A DNA stretch of 64,000 bases from Branchipolynoe longqiensis (GCA_030323885.1 CM059190.1:101292483-101356482); one strand, 5' to 3'; positions 43,579 to 54,225 are shown, numbered from the stretch's first letter. The notes: a model not told the origin generated them from the sequence alone. Numbers and translations: made by a program.

Positions 43579-46514
43579 AGTTCAAGTTAGACACTGGAGC
43601 TGAAGCGAATCTTATCCCAAGACAGATGTTCGACAAACTCAGGAACGTGGAGATGACACCGTCGCGATGCATGTTGGTAACATTCACCGGACAGCGATTC
43701 AAGCCTGACGGAGAGATCAAGCTCAACGTACGGGGAAGGGACATCATCTTTCAAGTGACTCAGACTGGTGGCCCGATCTTAGGACGACAAGCGTGTGTGC
43801 AGTTGGGTCTGGTTGCACGAATAGATGAGGTTACGACAACAACAACATCAACAAAGGGCTCTACCGTCAACGCGGCGAATGAAATGGTAAATAATTTTAG
43901 AGATGTGTTTGAAGGGCTTGGTTTAATTAAAGTAGATGCTAAACTGTACATTGACCAGAATGTGAACCCTGTAGTTGATCCGCCAAGGCGCATACCACAT
44001 GCTATAGTGGATGATGTAAAGACTGAACTTGATAGAATGGTAAAGCTAGGGGTGATTGTGCAACAAATCGAGCCTACTCCATGGGTGAGTTCAATTACGA
44101 TTGTCAGGAAGCCAGGGAAGGTTAGAATATGTCTTGATCCGACAAAATTGAACAAAGCTATACTGAGGGGGCCATATCCGATTCGGACAGTAGAAGAAGT
44201 GGTTGCAAAAATACACAATGCACGGTACTTTTCGGTTCTTGATGCAAACTCAGGGTACTGGCAAATACAACTGGATGAAGCCAGTTCAATGCTTTGCACG
44301 TTTAACACCCCATGGGGACGGTTTCGATTTACTAGATTGCCGTTTGGAATAAAGACTGCTGGAGACCTATTCATACAGCAAATGAATGAATTATTGAATG
44401 ATATAGAGGGTGTGCAAATCGTGTCGGACGATATATTAATTTACGGTAGTACAATTGATGAGCACAATAAACGTCTAGAAGCTGTGTTAAAACGAGCACG
44501 TGAAATTAATCTGAAGTTAAATCCCTCAAAATCAAAAATTTGTAAATCAGAGGTTAATTACGTAGGACACTTGTTGACAGCTGAGGGATTAAAGCCAAAC
44601 AAAGATAGGGTGCAAGCGATTGTAGATATGAAAGCACCGGAGGACAAGAAAGCATTGCAGAGGTTCCTCGGAATGGTTGGGTATGTGAGCAAATTTATAC
44701 GGGGGTTGTCAGAAATTACCAAACCATTAAGATTAGTGTTACAGAAAGAGGTGGCGTGGCATTGGCAGGAGCCACAGGACGCAGCGTTTGAGAAATTAAA
44801 GTCACTGTTAATGAGTGCCCCTGTTCTGAGATACTATAATGCTAAAGAGCCAATAACCTTGCAGGTAGATGCGTCAAAATCGGGGTTAGGTGCAACGTTA
44901 TTACAAAGTCAATTACCTGTAGCAATGGCATCCAAGGCACTTGACAGTACGCAGAGCAATTATGCGGTAATTGAAAAGGAGCTGCTGGCAATGTGCTTTG
45001 GATGTACTAGGTTCCATGAATATATATATGGTAAAGAAATCACTATTGAAACGGATCACAAACCGTTGGTTGCCATAATGTCGAAACCATTGCATGAGTT
45101 GTCAGCCAGAATGCAGCGCATGAGAATGCGGTTGCAAAACTATGATATAAAAGTGACATATGTTAAAGGGATCAATTTGTATTTTGCAGATACGTTATCC
45201 AGGGCTCACACAATCAACACAGCGCCAAGACACCTGTTTGACACAGATATCTCAATAGCTGAGATCGAAATTGCATCAGGCGACACAGATACAATTGTAG
45301 TGGAAACGAAAAAAGATGAGACTCTGCGAGAAATAGAAAGACTCACAGTAACAGGTTGGCCAGAACATTCTAATCAAGTAATAGCTGCAGTAAAACCTTT
45401 TTTCACATACAGGCACGAGATTACGAGACAAGGGGGACTCTTATTGAAGGACAATCGAATCATAATACCAAAGAGTTTGCAGAGAAATATTATAGATAAA
45501 ATTCATGAATCTCACATGGGAATTGTAAAGTCTAAGCAGTTGGCGAGGGATAATGTATTTTGGCCTGGGTTGAGCAGTCAGCTGGAGGATAAGATTTCTC
45601 GGTGTCACATATGTCAATGTTTCAGACACAAGCCGCACACAGAACCATTAATAAGCCATGTGGTACCAGACGTGCCATTCGAGAAAGTAGGTGCAGACTT
45701 ATTCCAGGTTAATAGCAAGAATTACATCATGATCATTGATTATTATAGTAAGTATCCAGAAGTCATTGAGTTAAAGTCTACTTCCAGTGCAGCGACAATA
45801 AGGGTAATGAAAGAGACATTTGCGCGGCATGGTATACCCAAGATCGTCGTGTCAGATAACGGTCCTCAGTTTCAAAGTGAGGAATATCACTGTTTCAGTA
45901 GGGAGTATGGGTTTAAAGCGGTGTACTCGAGTCCGATGCATGCGCAAAGTAATGGACAGGTTGAGCGTACAATACAGACGATTAAAAGAATGATGAAAAA
46001 GGCTATCGTGGATAATAAGGATGTCAATATCATGTTACTGAATGTAAGGAACACAACCAGTCAGTATATGAAGGCTTCTCCAGCACAGTTGCTAATGTCG
46101 CGAGTGCTGCGGTCGAAGATACCAACGGTAGAAGCAAATCTGAAACCCAAAATACAGTCATCAAGGCATGAACAAATCGTAAAAACTCAGGAAAGGCAAA
46201 AAGATTACTTCGACAGACGGGCAGGAAATGAACATGTGAAACTAAACGTGGGGGATAAAGTAAGGTATCTAGATTATAAGAAGGAGTGGGTCTCAGGTAT
46301 CGTTACACAACAAGATAGGCAGGAAGGAAGAAGTTATGAGATTGAGAATAAAGAAAAGCATAGAATACGGAGAAACAGACGATTCTTGTTCAAATGTCCA
46401 GACATGACAGAGCGGTCACCACAGCAGGCCAAAGTAGATAAACAGCAAGAAACAAAACAAGGTAACGAGCCGTACAAAACACGATATGGGAGGGTGATAC
46501 GCCCTGTAATATAA
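43527..46514 (+). CDS. pol: Pol of the Gypsy element (PR-RT-RNase H-IN)
   Basis: Open in the -1 frame relative to gag from 43527; no ATG near the start, so probably made by frameshifting at the gag end. Order: aspartic protease LDTGAEANLI; RT with FSVLDANSGYWQI, RLPFGIKTA and VSDDILIYG (catalytic DD, near 44430; the usual Tyr is replaced by Ser); RNase H LQVDASKSGLG and ETDHKPLVAI; integrase HHCC HESHMG ... CHIC, then the core with GADLFQV, SDNGPQF and a Glu (QVERT) 35 residues after the second Asp. This RT style is typical of the Mag/K02A2.6-like branch. No stop or frameshift within. Confidence 0.93.
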   Translation, partial: RGQGTVVHSGSSRTGEIKFKLDTGAEANLIPRQMFDKLRNVEMTPSRCMLVTFTGQRFKPDGEIKLNVRGRDIIFQVTQTGGPILGRQACVQLGLVARIDEVTTTTTSTKGSTVNAANEMVNNFRDVFEGLGLIKVDAKLYIDQNVNPVVDPPRRIPHAIVDDVKTELDRMVKLGVIVQQIEPTPWVSSITIVRKPGKVRICLDPTKLNKAILRGPYPIRTVEEVVAKIHNARYFSVLDANSGYWQIQLDEASSMLCTFNTPWGRFRFTRLPFGIKTAGDLFIQQMNELLNDIEGVQIVSDDILIYGSTIDEHNKRLEAVLKRAREINLKLNPSKSKICKSEVNYVGHLLTAEGLKPNKDRVQAIVDMKAPEDKKALQRFLGMVGYVSKFIRGLSEITKPLRLVLQKEVAWHWQEPQDAAFEKLKSLLMSAPVLRYYNAKEPITLQVDASKSGLGATLLQSQLPVAMASKALDSTQSNYAVIEKELLAMCFGCTRFHEYIYGKEITIETDHKPLVAIMSKPLHELSARMQRMRMRLQNYDIKVTYVKGINLYFADTLSRAHTINTAPRHLFDTDISIAEIEIASGDTDTIVVETKKDETLREIERLTVTGWPEHSNQVIAAVKPFFTYRHEITRQGGLLLKDNRIIIPKSLQRNIIDKIHESHMGIVKSKQLARDNVFWPGLSSQLEDKISRCHICQCFRHKPHTEPLISHVVPDVPFEKVGADLFQVNSKNYIMIIDYYSKYPEVIELKSTSSAATIRVMKETFARHGIPKIVVSDNGPQFQSEEYHCFSREYGFKAVYSSPMHAQSNGQVERTIQTIKRMMKKAIVDNKDVNIMLLNVRNTTSQYMKASPAQLLMSRVLRSKIPTVEANLKPKIQSSRHEQIVKTQERQKDYFDRRAGNEHVKLNVGDKVRYLDYKKEWVSGIVTQQDRQEGRSYEIENKEKHRIRRNRRFLFKCPDMTERSPQQAKVDKQQETKQGNEPYKTRYGRVIRPVI

Positions 46515-46737
46515 ATGAGGTGGTGGTATTAGTTAATCTGAGATATGAACAGCAAAAATAAGGGGGAGCAGGTGTGACTTATTTTGTGTTATTGTTGATG
46601 AAATTTGAATGTGTATTGCTTATACGGTGATGTTATTATTGTTGTTGTTATGTAATGATAATTGTTATATTGTGATGACATGTGTCATGGTTATTGATCA
46701 CAAATGTAAACATCTTCTTTTTAAAGGAAAAGGGAGA

Positions 46738-46874
46738 TGTAGTGTATGTGTGTGTCGTGCGTAGCGCGGTGGTGGCGATGGGTCACGAGAGGTCACGGGA
46801 GTTGTAGTGGTGACGTCGCCGGATAATAAAGTCAGTTCTCATACACAACTCAACGGGTTCGTTCATATCTTACA
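46738..46874 (+). repeat. 3' LTR (137 bp)
   Basis: Identical to the 5' LTR apart from lacking one 10-bp repeat unit. Confidence 0.95.
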
Positions 46875-46974
46875 GGATCGACTGCAAATACACAGGTTTC
46901 CAGTTTTAATGCTATGAAGTCAGCAGCCATTCTTGTCGTGCCTATGCATTATCGTTTGGTCGGGATCCATAGCG

Positions 46975-47300
46975 AGCAGCTCTGCGAATTAGCAGAAGAT
47001 TGCTTGCTATTTGCAGAGTTGCTTTGCTCTGCGAATTAGCAGAAGAATGATTACTATTCGCAGAGCTGAAGTCAGGTGAAGTCAAGTCGGCTAAAGTCAG
47101 GTCAGGTGAAGTTGGGTCAGGTAAGGTGAAGTCAGGTAAAGTCGGGTCGGGTAAAATCGAGTCGGATAAAATCAGGTCGGGTAAAGTCAAGTCGGGTAAA
47201 GTCGGGTTGGGTAAAATGAGGTCGGGTAAAGTCAGGTCAGGTCAAGTCAAGTCCGGTGGGGTAAAGTCGGGCCGGATAAAGTCAGGTCGGGTACGTGGAA
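46975..47300. repeat. Minisatellite (GGTAAAGTC/GGGTCGG units) and a duplicated 5' block
   Basis: 46977-47065 holds two copies of CTCTGCGAATTAGCAGAAGA. 47070-47295 is a degenerate array of 10-15-bp units such as AAGTCAGGTCGGGT. It starts about 100 bp after the Gypsy element. Confidence 0.85.
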
Positions 47301-47574
47301 CAGACACCCCCATGCAGACACCTTCCACTTGTGGACTATAATAGAGTTGTTATAGACACAACTAAGTAAAATTGTTCCATACTATGATTTATGACTCAAA
47401 AACATAGTAAACCATAGCATAAAATATTAGGAATTGTATTTTATTTCGATTTATACTGAAACAACTCATATTAAAGACAAGAAATTGGATGAAAACATGA
47501 TTAATTCTGTTTCACTAAGTTTTGACATCACAACTCCGGAATTCACCGCCTCGAACCCATGAAAGCAACTAATG

Positions 47575-47935
47575 GGATGGGATTTTTAAACTTCAATAAA
47601 AAAATGTCCTACTTATTTTTTTCCTTTTGCTTTTCATATTCATGTTCAGATTTGATGTAAGAAATAAGGGAAATAAAATAAACCGCGTGTAACTTTGGTG
47701 TTTTTAGTTATGAAGTGTTTTTGTACCTAAAACAAACATTTTACAGTGAGCCATTTGTAACATGACATATTGGACATGGTTGGATCCTTACTAGCATCAT
47801 CTTGTATTGCATTGATATATCAAACAAAACAGTTCCCAAAACAAAAGGAAGTATTTATTAACATGAATATGAAAAGCAAAAGGAAAAAAATAACAAGGTC
47901 ATTTTTTTATTGATGTTTAACATTTTTTTATCTAC
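47575..47935. mobile_element. Long-TIR MITE, family C, abutting SUPV3L1 exon 2
   Basis: Inverted arms of about 65 bp (TTCAATAAAAAAATG, TTATTTTTTTCCTTTTGCTT, TCATATTCATGTT and their complements). The centre (47648-47868) is also found at 49400-49617. The right end lies only about 30 bp before the exon 2 acceptor. Confidence 0.7.
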
Positions 47936-47965
47936 TTTTCACCAGTTGGTCTTTTTGTCTTACAG

Positions 47966-48043
47966 AGGACCTTCTCAAGTTGATCAATAACTTTTACCGC
48001 CGTGAAGATGTGAAGCAGCTGGCTGCAGAGAACGGCTTGGATA
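47966..48043 (+). CDS. SUPV3L1: SUPV3L1 exon 2
   Basis: 78 nt between TTGTCTTACAG and ATA|GTAAGTC. Encodes (E)DLLKLINNFYRREDVKQL then AAENGLD, matching the SUPV3L1 N-terminal helical segment (FY-R-E-QKLAADHGLD type). Both phases match exons 1 and 3. Confidence 0.9.
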
Positions 48044-48700
48044 GTAAGTCAGCTTCTTAAATCCTCATTTGTTTTTTATCAATGAGACAGAAATTGGTGT
48101 AGGCCCTACTCAAAATGCAACACAAAATACAGCAACACGCAAATCATTTTATTCTTCTGTTAGATTTGCAGAACTCACTGGATGATTTGAATTTAAAAGG
48201 CAAAGCATTGTACATTAACTCATGTTGTATATACATGCACATTTCATGGCTATGTAATGTTATAATATTATTAATATTTGTATTAGATATTCGTATAGAT
48301 CCTGTGTACCGTATTTTATTATATATATATGAATTATGCGAGTATAAAGGCACGGAAGGGAAGATTCCCTTTATTGGTCACCCTTATGTTGTGTGCTACT
48401 TTATGGGTGACCCCCTTTTCACTGTTGGGACAGGTAGCGCCACCACCCCCAACCCCTACCAGTGCCACGAATACTGTCACTCGCGCACTGGAATTTAGGT
48501 TTCAAACTATCGCTATATAATTGACATTAAATAAAGGGGTCATTGAAAGTTTTCAATACTTTTATGTTATTACAAAGGATACTAATTTTCCAGACCACAC
48601 AGCAGCATTTTATTACAGATCATGAGTGGTTTATGTTATTGATATTGTATTCAACCATAACAGTTATACAGGGGTGAAGGAAATTCTGTGGATTTCTGCG
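48044..48700 (+). other. SUPV3L1: SUPV3L1 intron 2, first part
   Basis: AT-rich, no gene or recognised repeat. Confidence 0.4.
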
Positions 48701-48707
48701 ACTTTTG

Positions 48708-48806
48708 TTAAAGTTGCATAGTCCGATGAAATATAATTTTGTCAAAATTATAACAACTACTTACATTTGATCCTATATATCCAACTTAGATACTGGTGTA
48801 TTAGCT
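48708..48806. mobile_element. TTAA-type MITE family B, left fragment
   Basis: TTAAAGTTGCATAGTCCGAT then ATCCTATATATCCAACTTAG. Truncated after about 100 bp. Confidence 0.6.
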
Positions 48807-49094
48807 AATGATTTGGGACAGAGTATACAGAATAACCAGCAAGTTTATAACCTCACCCCTTTGAACACTCAGTTTGAAACAGCCATTATGCAGGAAGGCC
48901 ATTGACCAATTAGGCCAATCTCGTGACCCCATTAGCCCCCCCAACCAAGTAGGCCTGCTGTGCAGGGTCATAGAGGGGAAGGGGAAATGAGATGGATGTT
49001 GCCCCCCCTCCATGTTGGATATTCAATGCTGTTTGATCAATTCTATAAATATAATTATTCAATTTGGGTAATTTAAAGTGTGAAATTTATATAT

Positions 49095-49356
49095 ATGAGA
49101 CTGTCTCAAAAGGTGCTAAGCAATATGGGACAAAACTTTGTCCATTGTAATGATCAACATACTATCTGCTTATGCATTTGCTCAGGATAAACTGATTTGT
49201 TTTTTACATGGTGTTTCATAATCCCAATAGAATACATATTGATTTGAAGCAAATGTCCTTGTGTTTTCAATGTAACCGTTTCTGTGCTGTTTTGTGTCAG
49301 TCAATCGTTACAATGGACAAAAAAAAAAGAGTGATCACCTTTTGAGACAGGCTCAT
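49095..49356. mobile_element. MITE with ATGAG(A/C)CTGTCTCAAAAGGTG termini
   Basis: Left ATGAGACTGTCTCAAAAGGT; right ends with CACCTTTTGAGACAGGCTCA. The inner part is also inverted (TTTGTCCATTGTAA / TTACAATGGACAAA). AT-rich flanks with TA on both sides. Confidence 0.75.
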
Positions 49357-49399
49357 ATATTTATTAGTATTGGCCGATCAATATATATATATATATATG

Positions 49400-49617
49400 A
49401 TCAGATTTGATGTAAGAAATAAGGGAAATAAAATAAACCATGTGCAACTTTGGTCTTTTTAGTTATGAAGTGTTGTTGGACAAAAAAAAAACACATTTTA
49501 CAGTCAGCTATTTGTAACATGCCATATGGGACATGGTTGGATCCTTACTAACATCTTGTATTGCATTGATATATCAAACAAAACAGTTCCCAAATCAGAA
49601 GGAAGTATTTCGTAACA
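49400..49617. repeat. Family C internal segment, second copy
   Basis: CAGATTTGATGTAAGAAATA through CAGTTCCCAAA...GGAAGTATTT matches 47648-47868 in the same orientation, without the terminal arms. Confidence 0.75.
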
Positions 49618-50576
49618 TGTATGCATGTTTAAATTCTTTTAAAATTATTGTTGATGTCTTCAGAATAACATTACAAATTTCCATCACAGATGTAACCAGT
49701 GGTGTCTGGATGCCACACAAATATTGTAACCTAATTATCCAGTGAATAAAGCATGGCTGTGAATTAGTTTTTTAAATTCAATATAAGCATTACATATTTC
49801 TGTATATTATGAAATTATTTAATTCTGCTTAGATTTTTATTAAGCACACTGTGTACTTCTAAACAGAAATACCTACCTACAGCCCTGTCAGGTTCCAGGA
49901 TTAGTAGGTCATCTCACGTCACGTGGTCACCGCGAGATGACCATCTAGGTCATAGCAACAGGACTTTTGGCAAGCTTGTCAAAATTATTTTTGTTTTTTT
50001 CAGCTCAAATTACTTCAAAACTAATCATCTTTAATCAAAATCACTCCGGACTAATGATTAGTAGCTCGTACTGATCAATTTGATATATTTATCTAAAAAA
50101 TAAGACAAATATTCATATGCCATCGGACCATGCAACTTTAAGTACCAACCAACGTTCACAAAATGCCATGGATATGCTTGAGAAACGGAAAATTGGTGGC
50201 ATGGACGATAATATATTCACAACAAGGACATTTTTCAAAGATAGTCTGTACTGACTGATCAGTGGAATGGAGCTAGGATAGTGCTAGAAGAGCAGTGAGT
50301 GAAACCTGACTTCCAGGAATTTTCCGTGATTCCTTGACAGTGCTGTACCTAAATCTATGGGAGAAGAGCCATATTTTTGCGGATTTCTTTCATCGGTTTC
50401 CGCCCTTTTAATAGCAGTAATAATAATAACAATTGCTAGGGTAACGTGCCATTAGCATTATTGGAGCAACATTATTTTTGCTGAAGACCACTTTCATCCC
50501 TGGTTATACATGACTGACCCCCCCCCCCCCCCTCTCTGTAATTTATAACAATCAACAGTTGTCCTTCCTTTTGCAG
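49618..50576 (+). other. SUPV3L1: SUPV3L1 intron 2, last part
   Basis: Holds a right-end fragment of a family-B MITE (about 50058-50143, ending CATCGGACCATGCAACTTTA) and a C-run at 50518-50532 about 45 bp before the exon 3 acceptor. Confidence 0.45.
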
Positions 50577-50684
50577 ACAAGCTGTTCCATGAGGCGTATG
50601 TAAGTTTCAGGAGGTTCTGTATAGAATCGGAGGCTCTACCAGTGTCTCTTCACATCGTCTTCAGTGACATCCTTCGTGAAGCAG
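50577..50684 (+). CDS. SUPV3L1: SUPV3L1 exon 3
   Basis: 108 nt from CCTTTTGCAG to GCAG|GTATAAGAG. Encodes (N)KLFHEAYVSFRRFCIESE and LHIVFSDILREA(G), matching the conserved ARLFHQAFISFR ... LHIVLSDI stretch of SUPV3L1. Its donor sequence GTATAAGAG is the target duplication of the adjacent MITE. Confidence 0.9.
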
Positions 50685-50693
50685 GTATAAGAG

Positions 50694-51101
50694 TAGATAA
50701 AGGATTCACCCCGTACTTGCAGTACACGGGTGAATACCAACCCTATATAAAAGCTGTCGAAAATGTGGGGAAATGAAATGAGAGCCTAAATTCACAATCT
50801 AAGAAGCAACACTTATTCTTTATATATGTCTTCATATTTCCCCTCTACCTTTGAGTTGAAAAATATAATAAAACATTTAGTTTAATAGAATTTAAATGTG
50901 AAATCGACAGCGTTCTATCACCGCCATATTGTCTTTTTGCATTCTCTCCCATTTCACCAACTCTGTGGCGATATAAGTAGCCATTTGATATTGGAGCCAG
51001 GCATTCTACTTCCTGTTCCATACTAAAGCTATTTTCGCCAGTATTTAGACTACATTGTCGTTCACCCGTGTACTACAAGTACGGGGTGAATCTTTTATCT
51101 A
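50694..51101. mobile_element. Mutator-like MITE (9-bp TSD) at the exon 3 donor
   Basis: 408 bp with about 41-bp inverted ends (TAGATAAAGGATTCACCCCG / complement, through CGTACTTG-AGTACACGGGTGAA). GTATAAGAG is present at 50685-50693 and at 51102-51110, giving a perfect 9-bp target duplication, the size usual for Mutator-like elements. No coding capacity. Confidence 0.85.
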
Positions 51102-51211
51102 GTATAAGAGTAGATCGATGTAAAACATATAAATAATCATCAACAGTCATAATTAACCAGTTGATCAGGAATATTTGACAATTATCTTATTTGAAATCTA
51201 AAAACCTGAAC

Positions 51212-51725
51212 TATTAAAGCTGTATAATACGATGAAAGCATCAAATTTTCGAAACCAAAACAGTTTACCAGATTGTATTCTATAGATCGAACTGGGATAG
51301 TGATAAGTGTAAAAGTACAACGTTTGAACACTTTGACTTCTGGATACTGAATGCTTTATTCACCGTCCAGGGCTCTGAACCGCCGGCCAAACTTTCCATG
51401 ACGTCATCTCATTAACATATTCCTTTGTTCTCTCTCAATGCCTGGATCCCATTATGTATATATTACAATAAGTATTTGTTGCTATATATAGACGGTAATA
51501 CTAAGTCAATTAAATAGAACTTGTTACTGTTGAAGCCTATGCTGTCAGAATTTTGACACGCATGCCAAAATTAATTTACTATGTTTGCACTTGAAATATT
51601 TCCAAAGTTAGCCACTTAACATAAAGGTTATTTCGAACGAAAGTAAGGTCAATTAATTATTATTATCGTTATCTTTAATAAAATAAAGACAGAAACTGAA
51701 GCCATGGGACTATGCAGCTTTAATA
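51212..51725. mobile_element. TTAA-type MITE family B with an internal insertion
   Basis: Left TTAAAGCTGTATAATACGAT, right CCATGGGACTATGCAGCTTT AA. About 150 bp of extra sequence (51320-51460) interrupts the usual body. Confidence 0.65.
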
Positions 51726-51958
51726 ATATCTCGGTAATATGATATATGTAATTTATATTGGATGGCAGTAATTTATACAACATGAAGCGGATGCATCGAT
51801 GGAGCCATTTAAATAAAACTTTTGCGTTAGCCGACAGTAACACTGTTAGATTCTGGTACTGTATGTCTTTGGCATTCTAGTCATACCTATATATTCCACA
51901 AACCCAAGGATTTAACTATCTGCGCCTGTTGATTGCTTTTGTTGCCTCCTGCTTTCAG

Positions 51959-52073
51959 GTCATGTTAGCGACATCTTCCCTTACTTCCTGGAACATGCGA
52001 AGATAATCTTCCCACATCTCGACTGCATGGAAGATTTGAGAAAGATCTCCGATCTCCGTCTCCCTGCAAACTG
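51959..52073 (+). CDS. SUPV3L1: SUPV3L1 exon 4
   Basis: 115 nt from GCTTTCAG to CTG|GTGAAT. Encodes (G)[19 protein letters not shown], then [18 protein letters not shown](W), directly comparable to the [16 protein letters not shown] region of SUPV3L1 that precedes the helicase core. Confidence 0.92.
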
Positions 52074-52639
52074 GTGAATACCGTACATATCATTCACAGG
52101 TGAATCGGGGCTCCCTATTGTGATGTATCTTAATTGGCCAGCGAGTTGATAAGGTGATCATGTGACCAGTAGCTGAGATAAGGACTGAATAATAAGTAAT
52201 AAAGGCAGTTGCAGTATAGAGATCAAAGTGTCCACATGTGTATTACACCTGTCTGGGCGTCGGTGCTGGCCTAGGTAGGGTTCAGTTGTTAAGGAGTCAT
52301 TTGTAAAAAAGTGAAAGTCTTTGATTTTATTTTCACACACCAGGTTTTGTACGGGTCCTCGAAACCCTGGAAAGTCATGGAATTTGATAATTCAGAATTC
52401 CAGGCCTTTATGGCATTTGTCTAAAGATCCCTGAAAATTCAGGAAAAATGTAAATCATGACTATATATTTTTTAAAGCGTATATATTTTTTTAATCATAA
52501 ATAATAGCTGGGGTGTAATGCGGATATGTTCTTTTTAGTTTGTTTTCCTGCCTCTTGATTTTTATATCAGAACTATACATTTAGTCGTTATTTTTTATGC
52601 TTATTTACACTTTACCTCTTACAAGGGAGTTTGAAACCC

Positions 52640-52890
52640 GAGTTAGTCAAGCCAATGACTTAGAAAACTGATATTTGTCGCTACCTAGCATAGCTTCGGC
52701 AATACTAGGGTAGCGCATGAACTGATTAGCTGAGTCTCAGGATAATGTGAATGAGTTAGAAATTGGGTTATGGTGTCGGTGGCCTGCTGAGGCAGCACTA
52801 TAAAATCACCATGAGTGAGCACCTTCACAAGTCGGTACCCATCCTGGTATGATTTTGCCATGAAGTAAAACCCCAACAAGCAAACAAATG
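52640..52890 (+). mobile_element. SINE family S (5'-truncated) just upstream of exon 5
   Basis: GAGTTAGTCAAGCCAATGAC, then TTGTCGCTACCTAGC, GGATAATGTGAATGAG, GGCAGCACTATAAAATCACC, and a tail with AAAACCCCAACAAGC. The tail ends about 30 bp before the exon 5 acceptor. Confidence 0.75.
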
Positions 52891-52921
52891 TGAAAGCGCA
52901 AACAAACAATTTGACTGTCAG

Positions 52922-53090
52922 GTATCCAGAAGCGCGTGCGATGCAGCGGAAGATTGTGTACCACGCAGGACCGACTAACAGTGGCAAGACCTACCACGCA
53001 CTGGAGCGCTTCCTGACCGCCAAGTCTGGGGTGTACTGCGGCCCACTGCGCTTGCTCGCCACAGAGGTCTTTACAAAGGCAAATGCAGCG
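52922..53090 (+). CDS. SUPV3L1: SUPV3L1 exon 5 (Walker A)
   Basis: 169 nt from GACTGTCAG to GCG|GTGAGG. Encodes (W)[28 protein letters not shown] (Walker A/motif I, about residues 210-217, Lys 216), [20 protein letters not shown] (motif Ia) and FTKANAA. This is the ATP-binding start of the helicase core. The acceptor has a weak pyrimidine tract because a SINE lies directly upstream. Ends in phase 0. Confidence 0.95.
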
Positions 53091-53164
53091 GTGAGGCACT
53101 TTGTCTATTTGCACAGTTCTGTAGAATCTGCAATTATGTTTATATATGTACAGGGTTTTCTATG

Positions 53165-53446
53165 CTGCCTATGATGGATAAGTCTGAATAGTCATGTTTT
53201 CACCATTCGACAGTTGGTCGATAAAAAGCGCCAGCCTACACTTTTACCGACCCGAGGGATATTTTACCTTCCACACCACACAAACATGGTATGACAGCAA
53301 TCAGCCTTTCATGATGCTGTAAGTTATACACAGCGGTGGAAATCCAAGTTGGGAGAGGTGATGGTATGGGGAATCGAACCACCGACCTTCAGATTAGGAG
53401 TCCAACCTAGAAAACGGTCAGATACTCTAACCACTCCACCACAGAG
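53165..53446 (-). mobile_element. SINE family T, antisense, second copy
   Basis: Matches 32824-33105 across its length (GATGGATAAG-CTGAATAG, ACACTTTTACCGACCC, GTAAGTTAT-CACAGCGGTG, GGGGAATCGAACCA, AGATTAGGAGTC). Confidence 0.75.
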
Positions 53447-53678
53447 GATACCAAGGTTCAGTTACAAATGTTTGTAAATTGTACACACTTGTAGTTGGAT
53501 AATAATTAAGTAGTAAATATGAGTTGACATGAATATAGATCAACTAAAAAAAAAATCAACTGAAACCAGTTGCCTGTTTCCGAAGAAATTAACAAACTAT
53601 TCGTTTAAAGTTATAATCCAGCGTTGAAAACAAGCACCCTGACAGGAGCTTATACGTTATGGGCAGAGTAAATACCTC

Positions 53679-53711
<33 letters not shown>

Positions 53712-53929
53712 GGATTCGCGCACAACACTGAAAGTCTTGAATTTAGAATTTTGGTTTGAGTACCATTGAATGTTCTTGAATTTAACTGTATGTTCTTGAG
53801 TGTTCTTAATTCCATGCTCTGGTTAGCAGCTAAATCTTTGAAAGAACTAAATGTCAGGCAATTATGTTCAGTGAAGTTTGTCTTAATAAAATGTTGGTAT
53901 CAAAATGTTGCGTGTCTCATTGAAAATGT
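53447..53929 (+). other. SUPV3L1: SUPV3L1 intron 5, AT-rich stretch
   Basis: Contains a poly(A) run (about 53686-53708) and a segment similar to 56870-56950 (GAAAACAA-C, ATGGGCAGAGTAAA). No gene. Confidence 0.4.
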
Positions 53930-54225
53930 ACCGGGCACAGTGGCCTAATCGCTAGAGTGCGGGCCTCGCGTGTGGAAGGTCAGGAGTTTGGTTCCCGGTC
54001 GAGTGAAACCAATGACTTAAAAATTGTAACTTGTTTCTTCCTAGACTGGCCCTCGGCATTAATAGGATAGGGCAAGAACTGATTAGCTCAGTGTCAGGAT
54101 AATATGACTGAATGGGATATCGGGTCCTGGTGCTGGCGGTCTGAATTCCTAGTGGGCAGCACTATAAAGTCGTCATGAGTGTGCACTGTCACAAGTCAGT
54201 ACCCGTCCTGATATGACCCCTCTAG
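53930..54225 (+). mobile_element. SINE family S, full copy
   Basis: tRNA-like head (AGTGGCCTAATCGCTAGAGT, GAGTTTGGTTCCCGGTCGAG), body (CCAATGACTTAAAAATTG, GCATTAATAGGATAGGGCAA, AGCACTATAAAGTCGTCATG) and end (CCCGTCCTGATATGACC). Confidence 0.8.

Larger units (their letters stand above)
42439..46874 (+). mobile_element. Intact Mag-like Ty3/Gypsy LTR retrotransposon
   Basis: A 4,436-bp element in SUPV3L1 intron 1, sense orientation. Both LTRs start TGTAGTG and end CTTACA, and GGATC duplicates the target on both sides (42434-42438, 46875-46879). A primer-binding site starts right after the 5' LTR (TGGTGTCAGAGTAGGAG), and a purine tract AAAGGAAAAGGGAGA precedes the 3' LTR. Both ORFs are open. Everything needed for mobility appears present, so the insertion is recent. 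Confidence 0.95.

Noticed and set aside
52685..53114. Minus-strand frames of about 100 residues opposite exon 5
   Set aside because: They are shadows of SUPV3L1 exon 5 and the adjacent SINE.
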